64,000 nt of DNA from Smittium culicis (Eukaryota > Kickxellomycota > Harpellomycetes > Harpellales > Legeriomycetaceae): contig LSSN01000051.1 of the NCBI GenBank assembly GCA_001970855.1, positions 1 through 64,000 on the forward strand, read 5' to 3'. The notes below the pieces were generated by a model that worked only from the letters and a program-made list of their open reading frames with translations, was not told the origin of the DNA and did no database searches. Shown in pieces: positions 10,996 through 22,430 of this stretch. Within the stretch, counting starts at the first letter, position 1; each line of letters starts with the position of its first letter. The translations under genes and the position numbers were made by a program.

Positions 10996-12630
10996 TGTAG
11001 TTTAAGTTTTTTTTATTTAGTTGTTTTTCTTGGTAATGTTTATTTTTACATGATTTATCATAGTTAAGCATTTTTATTCTAGCTTTTTATCTGTGTGTAA
11101 TACAATTAAAATCTACATACAATCGCATAAACGCTTAACTGAGTAAAGTAAAAAAGAATTGTGACTAATATCTCTTATATAATCTATTTACACCAATTCA
11201 AGAGTTTTGATAATCTCTAACTTGCTCGTTCATATATACAGATATTACAATTTTACACATTCCAATTTGGTTCTATCTGAATAAGCGTTAAATTAATATT
11301 TTATAATTTTATGAATTAATTTTAACTTCGGTTTGAATTTTATGTAAATAGTTGATATGGTGCTTAATGCTTACTATAGGTATTTTTAACAATTATTTAC
11401 AAGAAAATTTTTTTTGCTTTTATCTAGATTTAAATAACATAATGCGACCTTTGAAGCAGTTTGATACTGGTTAAAATGAAAAGGTAGGTTTGTACTGTTA
11501 TTTCTTGTATAAAACTGATAAAAATTAAACGTTTGTTTGTTTATCTTGAATATACATGTTTTAGCTACTAATTGAAATTAATTTAAAAATAACTATTATA
11601 ATTATTGAGGTGATAGCTAACGGTTATTAGCTTAGCTTATATAGCATTAATTTAATACAAGCTAACAAGGCCTTGTAAAACGATAAGCGGGAATCTAATC
11701 GGATTTGACTAATATATAATAAATTTGCAAAAGTTCCTGTAAAGATTATAAAATATTATTTTGGGATTTGGAATTGTTGGCCAGAAAATATATATTTTAT
11801 TGAGAGTAAACATCAAATAGCCAGTAGTAAACTATCCAATACTTAAATGAAAAAAGAGAAAATTGCAAAGGAATGCAGCTGTTTATAAAACTCAAATTAA
11901 GCGAATAAAAATATTAGTTAACTAATATCTACCAACTATTATACTCTTAATATTTTGATTTGAGGGGTTTAGAAATGCTATAACGAATCAGACCGAATAA
12001 ATCTCAGCTATTGGTGGGGCTTATTATTTTACTTTAACCCATCCAGCAAATCATATTGATTCTCAATTTTTTTATTGTAAACACAACATCAAATAATAAT
12101 GCGATTCTGAGGCTTATGTCGACAATTGGCAGAAACGGTGTAAAAAAATGGTTCTTTTCGTGACAGTAATACTACGATTTATCAAAAAAGCTAATAAATC
12201 AAAAAATATTAACTGTGTATAAAAGATTATTTGTAGAAAATCGAATAGTAAAACACGAAATTTATATACACAAAGAAACTTAGCGAAGAATGCAAAATAA
12301 AGACTCATTTCTTCGCTTCACTATTTATCAACCAAGTCAACAAGCAAGAATATTTATAGAGCTAAGACTCAAAAACTATATTTACCAACTTCCTTCTTGG
12401 TAAAACCCCGTTGTAATATCACAGATTACACTTTACTATTATTTTATCGAGCAAGTATTTATTCTAGAAAGTTTTTTATACTTAAAGTTTATATACTTTA
12501 TTTAATTAAATACATTTTATCCTCAACATTTGGCTATCATTATCCAGATAGTATTCAAATCTAATACCCAATTCGGCTAACGCTCATATCTATATTAGGT
12601 TAAGCTTCTATATATATACAACTGAAAATA
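10996..12630. other. Intergenic region between GCP3 and CDT1-like gene
   Basis: About 1.6 kb of AT-rich sequence between two genes on the same strand. It must contain the terminator of the first and the promoter of the second. A 64-codon minus frame at 12114-12308 has no recognisable features. I see no repeat family member with clear ends here. Confidence 0.5.
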
Positions 12631-15600
12631 ATGCCTTCGTACAAAAACAACAATAGCGGCTCACCTGCAGTCACTCTCAAGAGCTTCCTTAAAGTCAGTA
12701 AAAGTAGCACCCCATCAAAGCTCCCTCCTCATGTAAGCCATATATAAACTATTAATTAATATTCTACAAACTTTATCGTATGTATATATCCAAATCCATA
12801 ACTAGGAATATTAATACCTATTAGTACTAATGACAAATATAATTTCGAAATCTTTTTTTTTTCACACTTAGCTTCCTATTTCTTTATATATTACATCCAA
12901 TATTCTTTAACTTTATTAATTAAATCTGTTTTATGATCTAATACCAAATTATATTAAAAATTAGAGCTCTAAGGATGGAATTAAAAGAAAAAGGGCTGTT
13001 GATGAGCTTAATACATTCAATTCTAACTGCACTGAGCTTAAAAACCATTCACCTGTGCCAGCTCCTGAAAAAATGAGCCCTCCATTAAAACGACGATTAA
13101 GAGGGTCAGCTTTATCAGCTTCTCTAAATAATTCTAGTTTTTTACCTGCAGAAAAATCAATATCAAGATCAATTACATCATCAAATACTGAAAAATTATC
13201 GACTCCAAAAAGCTTAGGCAGTGATAGCGTCTTAACCCGCCTGCAGGTAAAAAAGCGATATTATTATTATTAAATTTTTATTTAAAATAAGCCCATAATT
13301 AACTGATTAATTTAAATTATCTATAAATTTAATAATATTTTGAATATGTTTATTTTATTCATTAGTTTGCTGAAAAATTTAGCAAAACTTCTCAATTAAC
13401 CCCAAAATCCACTAAAAAAGCCAAAACCAGCACTCCAAAGTCGCAATCGAAAACTGTTATGAACAAACCATTCTTCAAAAATTTCACTGAAAATTCAAAC
13501 ACTAAAACTACTGTTGCTGAAAATTTTTTGCCTAATAACAGCCAAAATGAAATTAGTAGCAATAGCCTCTTGAGTTTAGCTAACGAAGAACCTATATCTT
13601 TAAATTCTGGCAATCTTGTTCTTGAAAAAAATGAGTTTGATTTATTAGAAAGTAAAATTTCTGCGTCTGAAAAAAAAATTGGGTCTCGTGTAAAGGACCT
13701 TTTACAAAGAATCAAGAAAAACTTGAATAAAGAAACAGATGACCCTCATACTGCTCAGCCATCTACTAATCAAGTAACAGTCGTTTCTTTACCTACTCAA
13801 ACTGCCAATAATAGCCTGCTTGATTCTAAAAAGCAGTCAAGCCATACTCCTACTGTTTTAGCTTTGGACACCAATGAATCTTTGGAAGCTAAAAAGCTGG
13901 AAACTGCCAAAATTAACGATCAAATCACTCAAAACAGAATTAATAATATTATTAAAGATATCAACTTGTCGATTGGCCAACAATCTGACAAATCTGCTAT
14001 CGAGAATCTTTCAAGCTTTGATAATGTTGGTGCAAGTACATTAAACTTGTCAGCTCCACCACCTAAATTCAACCCAGTTCGCGTCTGGGCAAATCCTCTA
14101 TCGGATATAAAAGCATCAACTAGTACTTCTTCTCATACCAGCACACGTAACAGCAACAACCTCTCTCACTCCTCTGATACTACCCCATTAGGTAGTAACA
14201 ACAATCCAAATGCACAAAATTTATCGGAAATTGGATATGAATTATCTACTCCAATTCAAAAAAATAAACTTATTTTACCATCGAAGCTTGAGACTTTAGA
14301 TTTGACATTCCAAGCTCTCGAGCATTCGCTTGCATTTGCTTATGCTCAGAACAGTATGTTCTCCATATACCACAGAATTAAAAAGTCGGTTGAGAATTCT
14401 TCCGGGCAGTAAGTATCTTCATCACCGCTTTTTTTAAACATTACTATTAATTTAAATGATATTATTTCTCTATTTAATGTTTTCGCTTTTTTTCTTTTAT
14501 ATAGTTTGTTTGGTCTAAAACAGCTTGGAGAAATTCTTTACTTTTTGCCTCATGGTTACTTGATTGACCTTTCAAAAGCCAAAATAGGAGAAAAAGTAAT
14601 TAATTCAATTAGTATTGGATTGTCTAATAGTTTCCTAGAAAATCTCAATCAAGAAACTGGAAAGAATTTACCGCAAGCTAATAATACTGCCAGCATGATA
14701 GACCCACGCAATATGGAAAGAAGGAGAAATGCTTTCAGATCAAATATGGTTAATTATGCTGCTGAGGTTTACAAAAATTTTGGAATCCCTCTTAAATTTG
14801 AAACTTTTGATTTATCTGAAAGCTTAGCTCAAAATAAACTTCAAAAGAGCTTAGACCTTGTTTTTCCCGAAATTGAAATTAATAATGCGGCAGTACTTTC
14901 TTTACTGAAATCACAACCGGCACCGACCTCGAGTATACCATCACTATCACTTAATGTTAGTACTCCTTCATCAACATCCGATCCGTCTACTGAAATACCA
15001 GCGCAAGTCATCGCGAACTCTGCCAGCTCTAGCGAGCAAAAAAAACCAGCTGTGAAAAAAGAAAAGCCTATAACTCGTGCTAAACAACTTTTAGAAAGAA
15101 TACGACAAAAACAAAAAAACGACGAACTGGCTAAAATAAAATTATTGGCTTCAAATGATTCAGGCAGTTCTAATTCAAGCCAGCTGACAAGAATCGATTT
15201 AACAAGAATGTGTATGGTCGTTGATTGCTTGAACTTTATTTTCGGTATCGAAGCAACTAGCGTTTTGCCCTTACAGGTTGTTGTTTCCAAGCTGGAATCG
15301 TCTAGCCAAATGGCATACACGTCAAGCACCTTCTCTGATACCAGTAACGACGGCACAAGTTCGTCCTTCAGTTTTGGCGGTGGAGGGCTTTGCGGCGCTG
15401 AGCTAAAGCAGCTACTCGAAAAACTTTGTGAGCTTGTACCCGCATGGATCAATATCGAAACTGTTGCCCCGATTTCTATCGCTGTAATTAACAATAACCG
15501 TAACACAACTTCTAACACTGTTTCTGCTAATCTACCAAACGCTGGAAATTTACCAATTTCTGGAACTTCCTCATCGATAAAACGTGACCTCTCTACTTTG

Positions 15601-15681
15601 CCACCCGGCGCTAAAAGCATTGTTAGAATTAACCGTTCGACTAGTGTCAAGCAAGTCAAATCGATTTTATCTAGCTTATAA
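12631..15681 (+). CDS. Cdt1-like DNA replication licensing factor
   Basis: Cdt1 cooperates with Orc/Cdc6 to load the MCM helicase at origins in the nucleus. Four phase-consistent exons (12631-12732, 12965-13246, 13366-14408, 14505-15681) give 867 aa. The first about 425 residues are Ser/Asn/Lys-rich and probably disordered. Near 430-600 is a winged-helix segment in the position of the Cdt1 geminin/MCM-binding domain: LPSKLETLDLTFQALEHSLA, then SIYHRIKKSV, HLFGLKQLGEILYFLPHGYL and YKNFGIPLKFETF. The last about 95 residues contain LKQLLEKLCELVPAWI and SIVRINRS, which resemble the C-terminal MCM-binding winged helix. The splice at 14408/14505 falls inside the first domain and restores an unbroken match. 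No family-invariant catalytic residues exist to check, so the assignment rests on the two-domain pattern. A 272-codon antisense frame at 14841-15659 is a shadow. Confidence 0.75.
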
Positions 15682-16345
15682 ATTGAGTGAATTCCTTATA
15701 AGTTATCATTTGGCGCAAAATCAGTTATTGTTTTTTTTTCTAATTTCTTTTGATATCAATAACTTGTTTATTTCTTTTGGAAAAAATAAATCTTGTAATC
15801 CTTTTTTTAATTTTTTACAGATAGATACCAAGTTTTGGATTTATTTAAAGATTAACTATTTTTAATTTTACTAGTAGACTTTTTCTAATTTAAATAATTT
15901 ATTTTAAATGTTTGATCTATTCTCGCTAGTTAAATAATCTTTATAAAAAATGTAAACGAATAACTAACAGAGAATTACTTTTTCTTGGTTTGTTCCTTAT
16001 AAATAGCTTTAATTAGATATGAATATATTCGCTATTAAAATGGAAAAAAAGATGGAAAACAACCATTTTGCTGATTATGTAATTATCATAATGAGGTTTG
16101 ACAAATGTGATTTTAATAAATACTTTGTAAAGCTTGGATACACTTTTTAATTCTGGATCAAACTATTCTTTTTTTAGTTTAATAATTATTTTTAAGGTTA
16201 GAGCTAATTAGTATAAATAGAATTAATACAAAAAAAAGTGTGTGATTGGCAAATTTAAATTAAAGTGGGATAAGTTGTAGATAAATAGTGGAGGTGGTAG
16301 AGCGACAGTATCGACGAGGAGATAATAATAGTAAAAAAGTGGAAA
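15682..16345. other. Convergent intergenic region
   Basis: AT-rich spacer of 664 bp between the convergent CDT1-like (plus) and PKA regulatory subunit (minus) genes. It should hold both polyadenylation regions. No separate gene or repeat is evident. Confidence 0.6.
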
Positions 16346-17689
16346 TTACTCGTAAAGAGTAGATTTTCTGCGGAAAGTTTTGATGAGAGGACCTAAAAGG
16401 CGTTCAAAAGACAATTTACTCATTCTGACGCATTTGAGCTTACCATCAGCAACAATGGATGCCTTTCTTGTTTCGTTACTTAAGAGAGCTAATTCACCAA
16501 AATAGTCGCCTTTTCCTAACTTTCCTACCTGTCTTTCAAAATAGTCTTCGATTTCAGTTTCTTCAGCTTGAATGCCTTCATTACCGTCTGAAGATTTCTT
16601 TTTTGGAGGATCCATTTTAACAGGTGTAGTTTTTAGGATGGGGTCGTCCTCTTTGAAGGCACTTCTTGGAGATTTTTTGAGGACAATTGCGTGGCCTTCT
16701 TCGATCAAGTAGAAACTGTCGCCAAAGTCGCCTTGTTTGATAACGAATTCACCATCTTCATAAACACAGCTTTCCAAACTGTCAGAGATTTTTTGGAGCT
16801 CGTATGGTTCGAGCTTGCTAAGAAGTGGGATGTCATTAAGGAATTTCTCATACATTTGACGTTTTTTGAAAGTGCGTTCCATTAACAAGTGCCTAAAAGT
16901 GATTCTGTCAATAGACCAAAGCGTGGCGTCGGTAACAGAGCGGACAGTTGCGGCACGAGGAGAATTGTACATGAGCGCCATTTCACCAAAACTGCCACCA
17001 TCCTCGACCGTTGCAACTAAGGCAGGTTCGCCTTCCATCTTTCCCTCACTGTTTACTTTGGATTTATAAATTTCGAATTTTCCTTTCTCAACAATATAAA
17101 AGTAATCACCTACATCGCCCTGAATAATAACGTCGGTGTTTGGGCCGATTTTTTTTTCCTCCATGGCATCAACTACGCCGGTGTATGAGTCTTCATCAAG
17201 CTGCTCAAACAAGAAATTTCCTTTTAGGGACTTTGATATCCTTTCCTTTTGGTCAGGAGTCTTGTAAATAAATATTTTTTCAACGTTTCCGACAGTTGAG
17301 GGATCCATTGACTCTGCACTAACACTGAATCTTCGAGTACCCATACCTGGAGGAGGCAAATAAGATTCTTCAGTCGATGATTTTGCCAAGCTTGAAAATT
17401 TAGAGTTTACAAGATTGTTGAAATCTCCGTTTTGACTAACATTATCGGGGCCTGGAGATCTTTCAATAGTAACATCGTCCGAAGAGGCGAAGGGATTTGT
17501 GAACTGAAAAGCTGAATGTTCTTCTTCTTCATCTTCTACCTCATCTTTTTTTGAATTTGGAGCTAAATGATCTATTTTAGAAGATTCTGAAGTATTCTGT
17601 TTACCGGTGAAGGAATCAGATACTTCGAACGAGTGGACATTATTGTCTTGAATACCGTTAATAATTTCTGCTCCGTTTTCACCTGCCAT
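16346..17689 (-). CDS. cAMP-dependent protein kinase regulatory subunit
   Basis: It binds and inhibits the PKA catalytic subunit and releases it when cAMP binds. The single-exon ORF is 447 aa. The inhibitor segment is RRFSVSAES at 119-127, with a phosphorylatable Ser122 (RII-like). Cyclic-nucleotide-binding domain A spans about 155-275 with phosphate-binding cassette FGEMALMYNSPRAATV at 234-249. Domain B spans about 285-440 with FGELALLSNETRKASIV at 398-414. Both cassettes keep the Glu and Arg that contact cAMP. Domain B carries a roughly 45-residue Lys/Glu-rich insertion (about 343-388). The first 118 residues are acidic and Ser/Asn-rich and show no RIIa dimerisation/docking helix pair, which normally occupies the N terminus of fungal Bcy1/Cgs1 proteins. 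Either that domain is missing or it is on an upstream exon I could not find. Identity is very secure; the 5' end is less so. Confidence 0.95.
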   Translation of the reverse strand: MAGENGAEIINGIQDNNVHSFEVSDSFTGKQNTSESSKIDHLAPNSKKDEVEDEEEEHSAFQFTNPFASSDDVTIERSPGPDNVSQNGDFNNLVNSKFSSLAKSSTEESYLPPPGMGTRRFSVSAESMDPSTVGNVEKIFIYKTPDQKERISKSLKGNFLFEQLDEDSYTGVVDAMEEKKIGPNTDVIIQGDVGDYFYIVEKGKFEIYKSKVNSEGKMEGEPALVATVEDGGSFGEMALMYNSPRAATVRSVTDATLWSIDRITFRHLLMERTFKKRQMYEKFLNDIPLLSKLEPYELQKISDSLESCVYEDGEFVIKQGDFGDSFYLIEEGHAIVLKKSPRSAFKEDDPILKTTPVKMDPPKKKSSDGNEGIQAEETEIEDYFERQVGKLGKGDYFGELALLSNETRKASIVADGKLKCVRMSKLSFERLLGPLIKTFRRKSTLYE

Positions 17690-18737
17690 GTTGTTGCTTT
17701 TTGTTATTTTGTAGGCTTTTTTTATTATACGATACTTTGTTTTATTTGATGTGCGATAAATTGCTGGCAGGTATAGTTGTTAAAAACCGTAGGCGGAGTG
17801 AATAAGTATGAGGCAAATTAAAATCTAAATTTATTCAAAGGAAAAAGGAATATATGTTAATAACATAAAATGATTTTAAACTCCTTATTTGGCGTTTATG
17901 TGAAATAAGCTATTTCTGGACTCGGGTGATAAAGCAGAGTTAATGAAAATATAACTAAACAAAATAAAAAAGCTTATCGCTTGTTCAAAAAAAGCGATTT
18001 CCAGATATTGAAATAGAGCTTTCTATTATCTTGGTCAAAAAAATATATATATGTGATATGCCAAGAGCACTTGTTTATTTCTTTTATATTATTAAGGTAT
18101 TTAAGATGATGATAGGGGCGATAATTCTTGAACAGGAAGAAAAAGTAGCCCACAAAATACAAAGAATTTTAATATATTATCGAGTTATATATAGTTTACA
18201 AACCTGTTTGAATGAATACTTCTGAGTAGGTATTTGCGTGACTGAAACGATAGTAAGTAGATAAGTGCGGTTGAATTTTGGTATAAGGTAAGTGTAGTAA
18301 TAAGTATAAAGGTTATGTATAGATCTCTTGTGTTTATTAAAATAGAAAAGCAATTTTACTTTTATATAACCCTAAAAATATTTTAATTTACAATATTCCA
18401 GCTTTTTTAAGACTAAAAAAAAAAATAAGGTGAAAAGGAGATAAAGTAGATAAAGTAGAAGTAAGGTAACCAAATAAAAAATAATTTACAATATAGGATC
18501 GAGGCTTAAAGCTCTAGTAATATATTTTATATCAGATAATTCTTTTATATGATTTATTATCAAAACCACTTTCATTTAAACTTAAAAAATGTTTGTGCGC
18601 AAATAAAACGAATGAGTAACGCTTCAAAATCGCAGAATCGATCTTATAGGCGCTTGAACTGTTTAATGCAAATAAACATTTATCTTTAGAAGCTTTTGCC
18701 TTTAAACTAATGAAAATAATCCGAAAACGATCACTGT

Positions 18738-18875
18738 TCAGCAGCAGAAGTGTTTGTACAGAGCATCCACTCGTTCGCTTGATTTCATGCGTTTTACAAG
18801 TCTTTTGTTTGGCAGTACCTTAGTAACACCGCCCTTATTTTTCTTTTCTTGAAACTTATGTCGGCCAACTGACAT
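18738..18875 (-). CDS. Short hypothetical protein, 45 aa, unrecognised
   Basis: An ATG-to-TGA frame of 45 codons on the minus strand, begun by MSVGRHKFQEKKNKGG and ended by ERVDALYKHFCC. It is strongly basic (many Lys/Arg) and sits in a small patch that is richer in GC than its surroundings. Such a patch in this desert hints at selection or at a piece of a larger spliced gene. I do not recognise the family. A second ATG 17 bases upstream opens a 14-codon frame in another phase. It could be the end exon of a gene, a relic, or chance. Confidence 0.3.
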   Translation of the reverse strand: MSVGRHKFQEKKNKGGVTKVLPNKRLVKRMKSSERVDALYKHFCC

Positions 18876-20367
18876 TTGCGTCTACCGTATTTTTAGGCAT
18901 CTTGCTTTATCAATAGTATGTGTTTGTTAAAATTATATCCAATAAAAGAACTACCAACTATAATTTTTTTCAAGTAAAAGTACCTTATATTTAGAAATCT
19001 TTATATATCCTCACCACAACTTAAGTCTCATAACTCACCCACACCACCTCTACGCCTTTAATCAGTTCAATAAATACTAATTTATCTAACTTTATTATTC
19101 AAATCTACATATAGTAGTATCAATTAGTCTTAGGCCAATATTCACTTGGCTATTATATTCTTGCTTTTTATGCCTAATTATATCCGTTATTTGGAGCAGT
19201 TAATCACGATTGGTAGCAATTCCTAACTCCAGAATCTCGATTGGCGATGCAATGTTTGCTTGCATGAAATGTAAATAATATGTATTTGTTTGATCTACAT
19301 AGTACATAAAATTTTAATATAAAGGAAAAATTATGCGCATAAACATTTCAAAATTAGAATGTAAATTTTTGAGTTTGAATTGAGCTGCTAGATATGGGAT
19401 ACTCTCTAAAAAAGAAAAAAAATTGTTATTTAACTTTCCGGTTTACAAATTTTCACAATCTTGCAGAATATTTTATGTTGGCTTTTTAGCAACTAAAATT
19501 CATCAAATTAATATTAATGATTTGAAAAGTATAAATACTTTTTAATAAAACTAAAAAGTAATTCCTTTTGTGCTCAGGTAGTCAAATTTTGCCGAATTCT
19601 GACTTCTTTAGACCCAATTTAATTTACCATAACCAAAAAAAAATACTTGATGAAACTCCTTCCCGCAATTACACATTTAAAATTTTATATTTAAAAAATA
19701 AAACATCAAATAAATAAATTAATCATTTTTAATAGAAATATCTAAATCAATGATTTTCCATTATTCAATAATAGACGCACGGATTTAGTCCTTTCAAATT
19801 ATTGCACTTTCATGTATAGTTCAGGAGGACATAATCCATAATTGAACTACACACTCCCCTTCTGAAATAATTTTTTTTTTCCAAATTTCTATATTTTTTT
19901 AATTATAACCGTGAATTACGAAAAATCAATAATTTCATGGTGAAATGTGCTGTCAAAATTGAAAGTCAAATAAAATTTCATTAGAATATGTCCTATAAAA
20001 ATTAAATTAATTTTTCTCACTCCGATAAACGCATTTTATAGCAGGCATTAAATATTCCCTTTATAAAATACCATCTGAAATGCTTGGATGCAAAAAAGTA
20101 ATAATATATGAAACTTTAAATGTTTTTTGCATAAAATTCTTATTTTAGAATTATGGCTTTTTAAATTAAAAAAATACAATGTAATTCACATTTTCAAATA
20201 ATTTTTTAAAAAATACAATCAATATTAGAAACCTTAAAAATGATATTACTAAAAAGCCTTAATAACTGATAAGCTCCTAGCAATTGTTTTAAATTTTTTA
20301 ATATAGTAATTTAGCATTGGAAACAGTAGATCTTTTAATCTATCTTCCCTTGAACCATATAACTTTT

Positions 20368-20441
20368 ATTTTTTTTATATTACATTATTTAAGCTTTTTT
20401 TATCATTTTTTTTATATTACATTATTTAAGCTTTTTTTATC
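20368..20441. repeat. Perfect 37-bp tandem duplication
   Basis: Two adjacent identical 37-bp units (20368-20404 and 20405-20441). Each consists of an A, eight T, a mixed 18-bp core containing ATTACATTATTTAAGC, seven T and ATC. It is a simple tandem duplication in non-coding DNA. Confidence 0.9.
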
Positions 20442-22400
20442 ATCTTTTTAGTTTATTAAATCATCTATTACTAAATGTAATTTTTTAACTGAAATAAAAA
20501 ATAAAATTTTACTTTATTTACCTATCTAAAAAATTTTAGATTATTTTTTCACCTCAAATACCACTCTCATATAAAAAAATTAGCTATCTGAGATCTTTAA
20601 TGTGATATATTGGAACTGCTCTCGTCGAATATAATAAAAAATCGTTTATTTTTAATATATATTTTTTTTCAAGTTAAAAATACATATCTTTTATAATTAT
20701 AAATTAAATTATAAAATCATCGTTAATAGAATAAACTTATTTATTAAGCAAAATAAAGATTAAATATAATTAGACATTAAACCTCGCTTTATTTTAATAT
20801 ATCCAACGTTTTCCTCTTTATTAAATAAAAAAATTCCATAGAAGACTATATTCTCCTTATTATTTATTTTTCCTAGTTTATTATTGTAATGACTTTTTTT
20901 GCTTTTTTTATATAATATTATTTCTGCGTAAAATAATTTTTTTATTTCTAACTTTAAAAAAACATAGCTAGATTTATTAAAATATCTAACATAAACTTAA
21001 AAATATATCGTAAATATAAAATTTCAAATTATGGCTAAAATGACTTTGAGTTCTATACATATTATACCTTCATGGATTGACTTGATACTGGTAGCTATCC
21101 AAATTTACATTGATCATTAATAAAATTGAACTATTTATTGTCTTATAAGTTTATTTGAATTTTTTAAGTCTTAAATTGATAAGATTGCTATATTGTAAAA
21201 ATAAATTAAAGTAATTCACACTGTATTTAATAGTATTGAAGATAAATTTAATTTAGTAAAAGACTCATTAAACGCATTGTATAATATAATGGCTATTAGT
21301 ATTTTTTTAAATTTTTGTACATTAGTTAATCAAAAAAAGAAATAATGTAAAGAATTTTATGTTTTTTGAAATATTATTTATTAATTATTTACTTCATATA
21401 ATGCTTCGAATTAATTTGTTTTAAGAATCTAATAAAATAATTATTAATTAAAATATAATAGATATAAATTATGTAGAATATTTTCTTACGAAGCTTATTA
21501 TTTTAACTTATTAAATATTTGACTAAAATAAAATCTATATAATTAATAAATTATAGTTGATATTTCTAGTATATCTTCACTTCTTTATATGTCATTAATT
21601 TAAATATTCTGAATGAGCCTTAATTCATGTTTTTCGTTTAAAGTGGATCATGGTACATAAACTCTATGAATCCGACCATTAATAATTTCTATATTATTAA
21701 TTAATTTTAATGATTTTACTTCTGATATCATATTCATTTTATTTTTTTTTATAAAAAACGCGTGTTGAAATATCTAATATTAAATTTACTAACATTATAC
21801 TATATAAATTTATTACATATTAATAGATTGATAAAATGATATAATGAGTAAATAATTATCATTCCGATTTTTATTTTTTTAGTAACGAGCTTGTGTTGAA
21901 ATAATTTGAAGATATTATAAATTTAGGAACTAATATATAAAATTTTAGAATACGTAAAAATAGCTTTTTTGTTGATTTTAAATGATTAGAAATTATTTTC
22001 TTCAATTTTTAAACTTATTTGAATGAAACTATCTCTGTTTAACGGAGCTTCTTTGTTAATTTATTGTTAAAATTTGAATTACAGTTTCTCAAAAAAAAAT
22101 TCACGTATACTTTTGATTCTCGTCTTTAACTGGATGATAATTTCTTACATACTCTTTCACCAAATATACGAATAAATAAGTTTATTTTTAAAATTCATGC
22201 TTTATTTTTGTATACTAAGTTGAATTTTTTTTTTTTGGGAAATTTTCTTATTAATAATCTTTAAATATACAAGAAAATATTCAAAAATCTAAAAAAAAAA
22301 AAATTAAACTCCATTTTACAGTCAGCCCCGTAACCTAGCTTTAGAACTCCGTGTCCATTTTTCTTTGATTCAAGGCATTTTTTTGTAGTTTTTTATAATT

Positions 22401-22430
22401 TTTTTTTATGTTTTTTTATGTTTTTTTATG
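22401..22430. repeat. Three tandem copies of a T-rich decamer
   Basis: The unit TTTTTTTATG occurs three times in a row, followed by more T-rich sequence. Low-complexity repeat; it creates a spurious open frame just downstream. Confidence 0.85.

Noticed and set aside
14841..15659. 272-codon minus frame
   Set aside because: It lies entirely antisense to the last exon of the Cdt1-like gene, which has domain support; a shadow frame.
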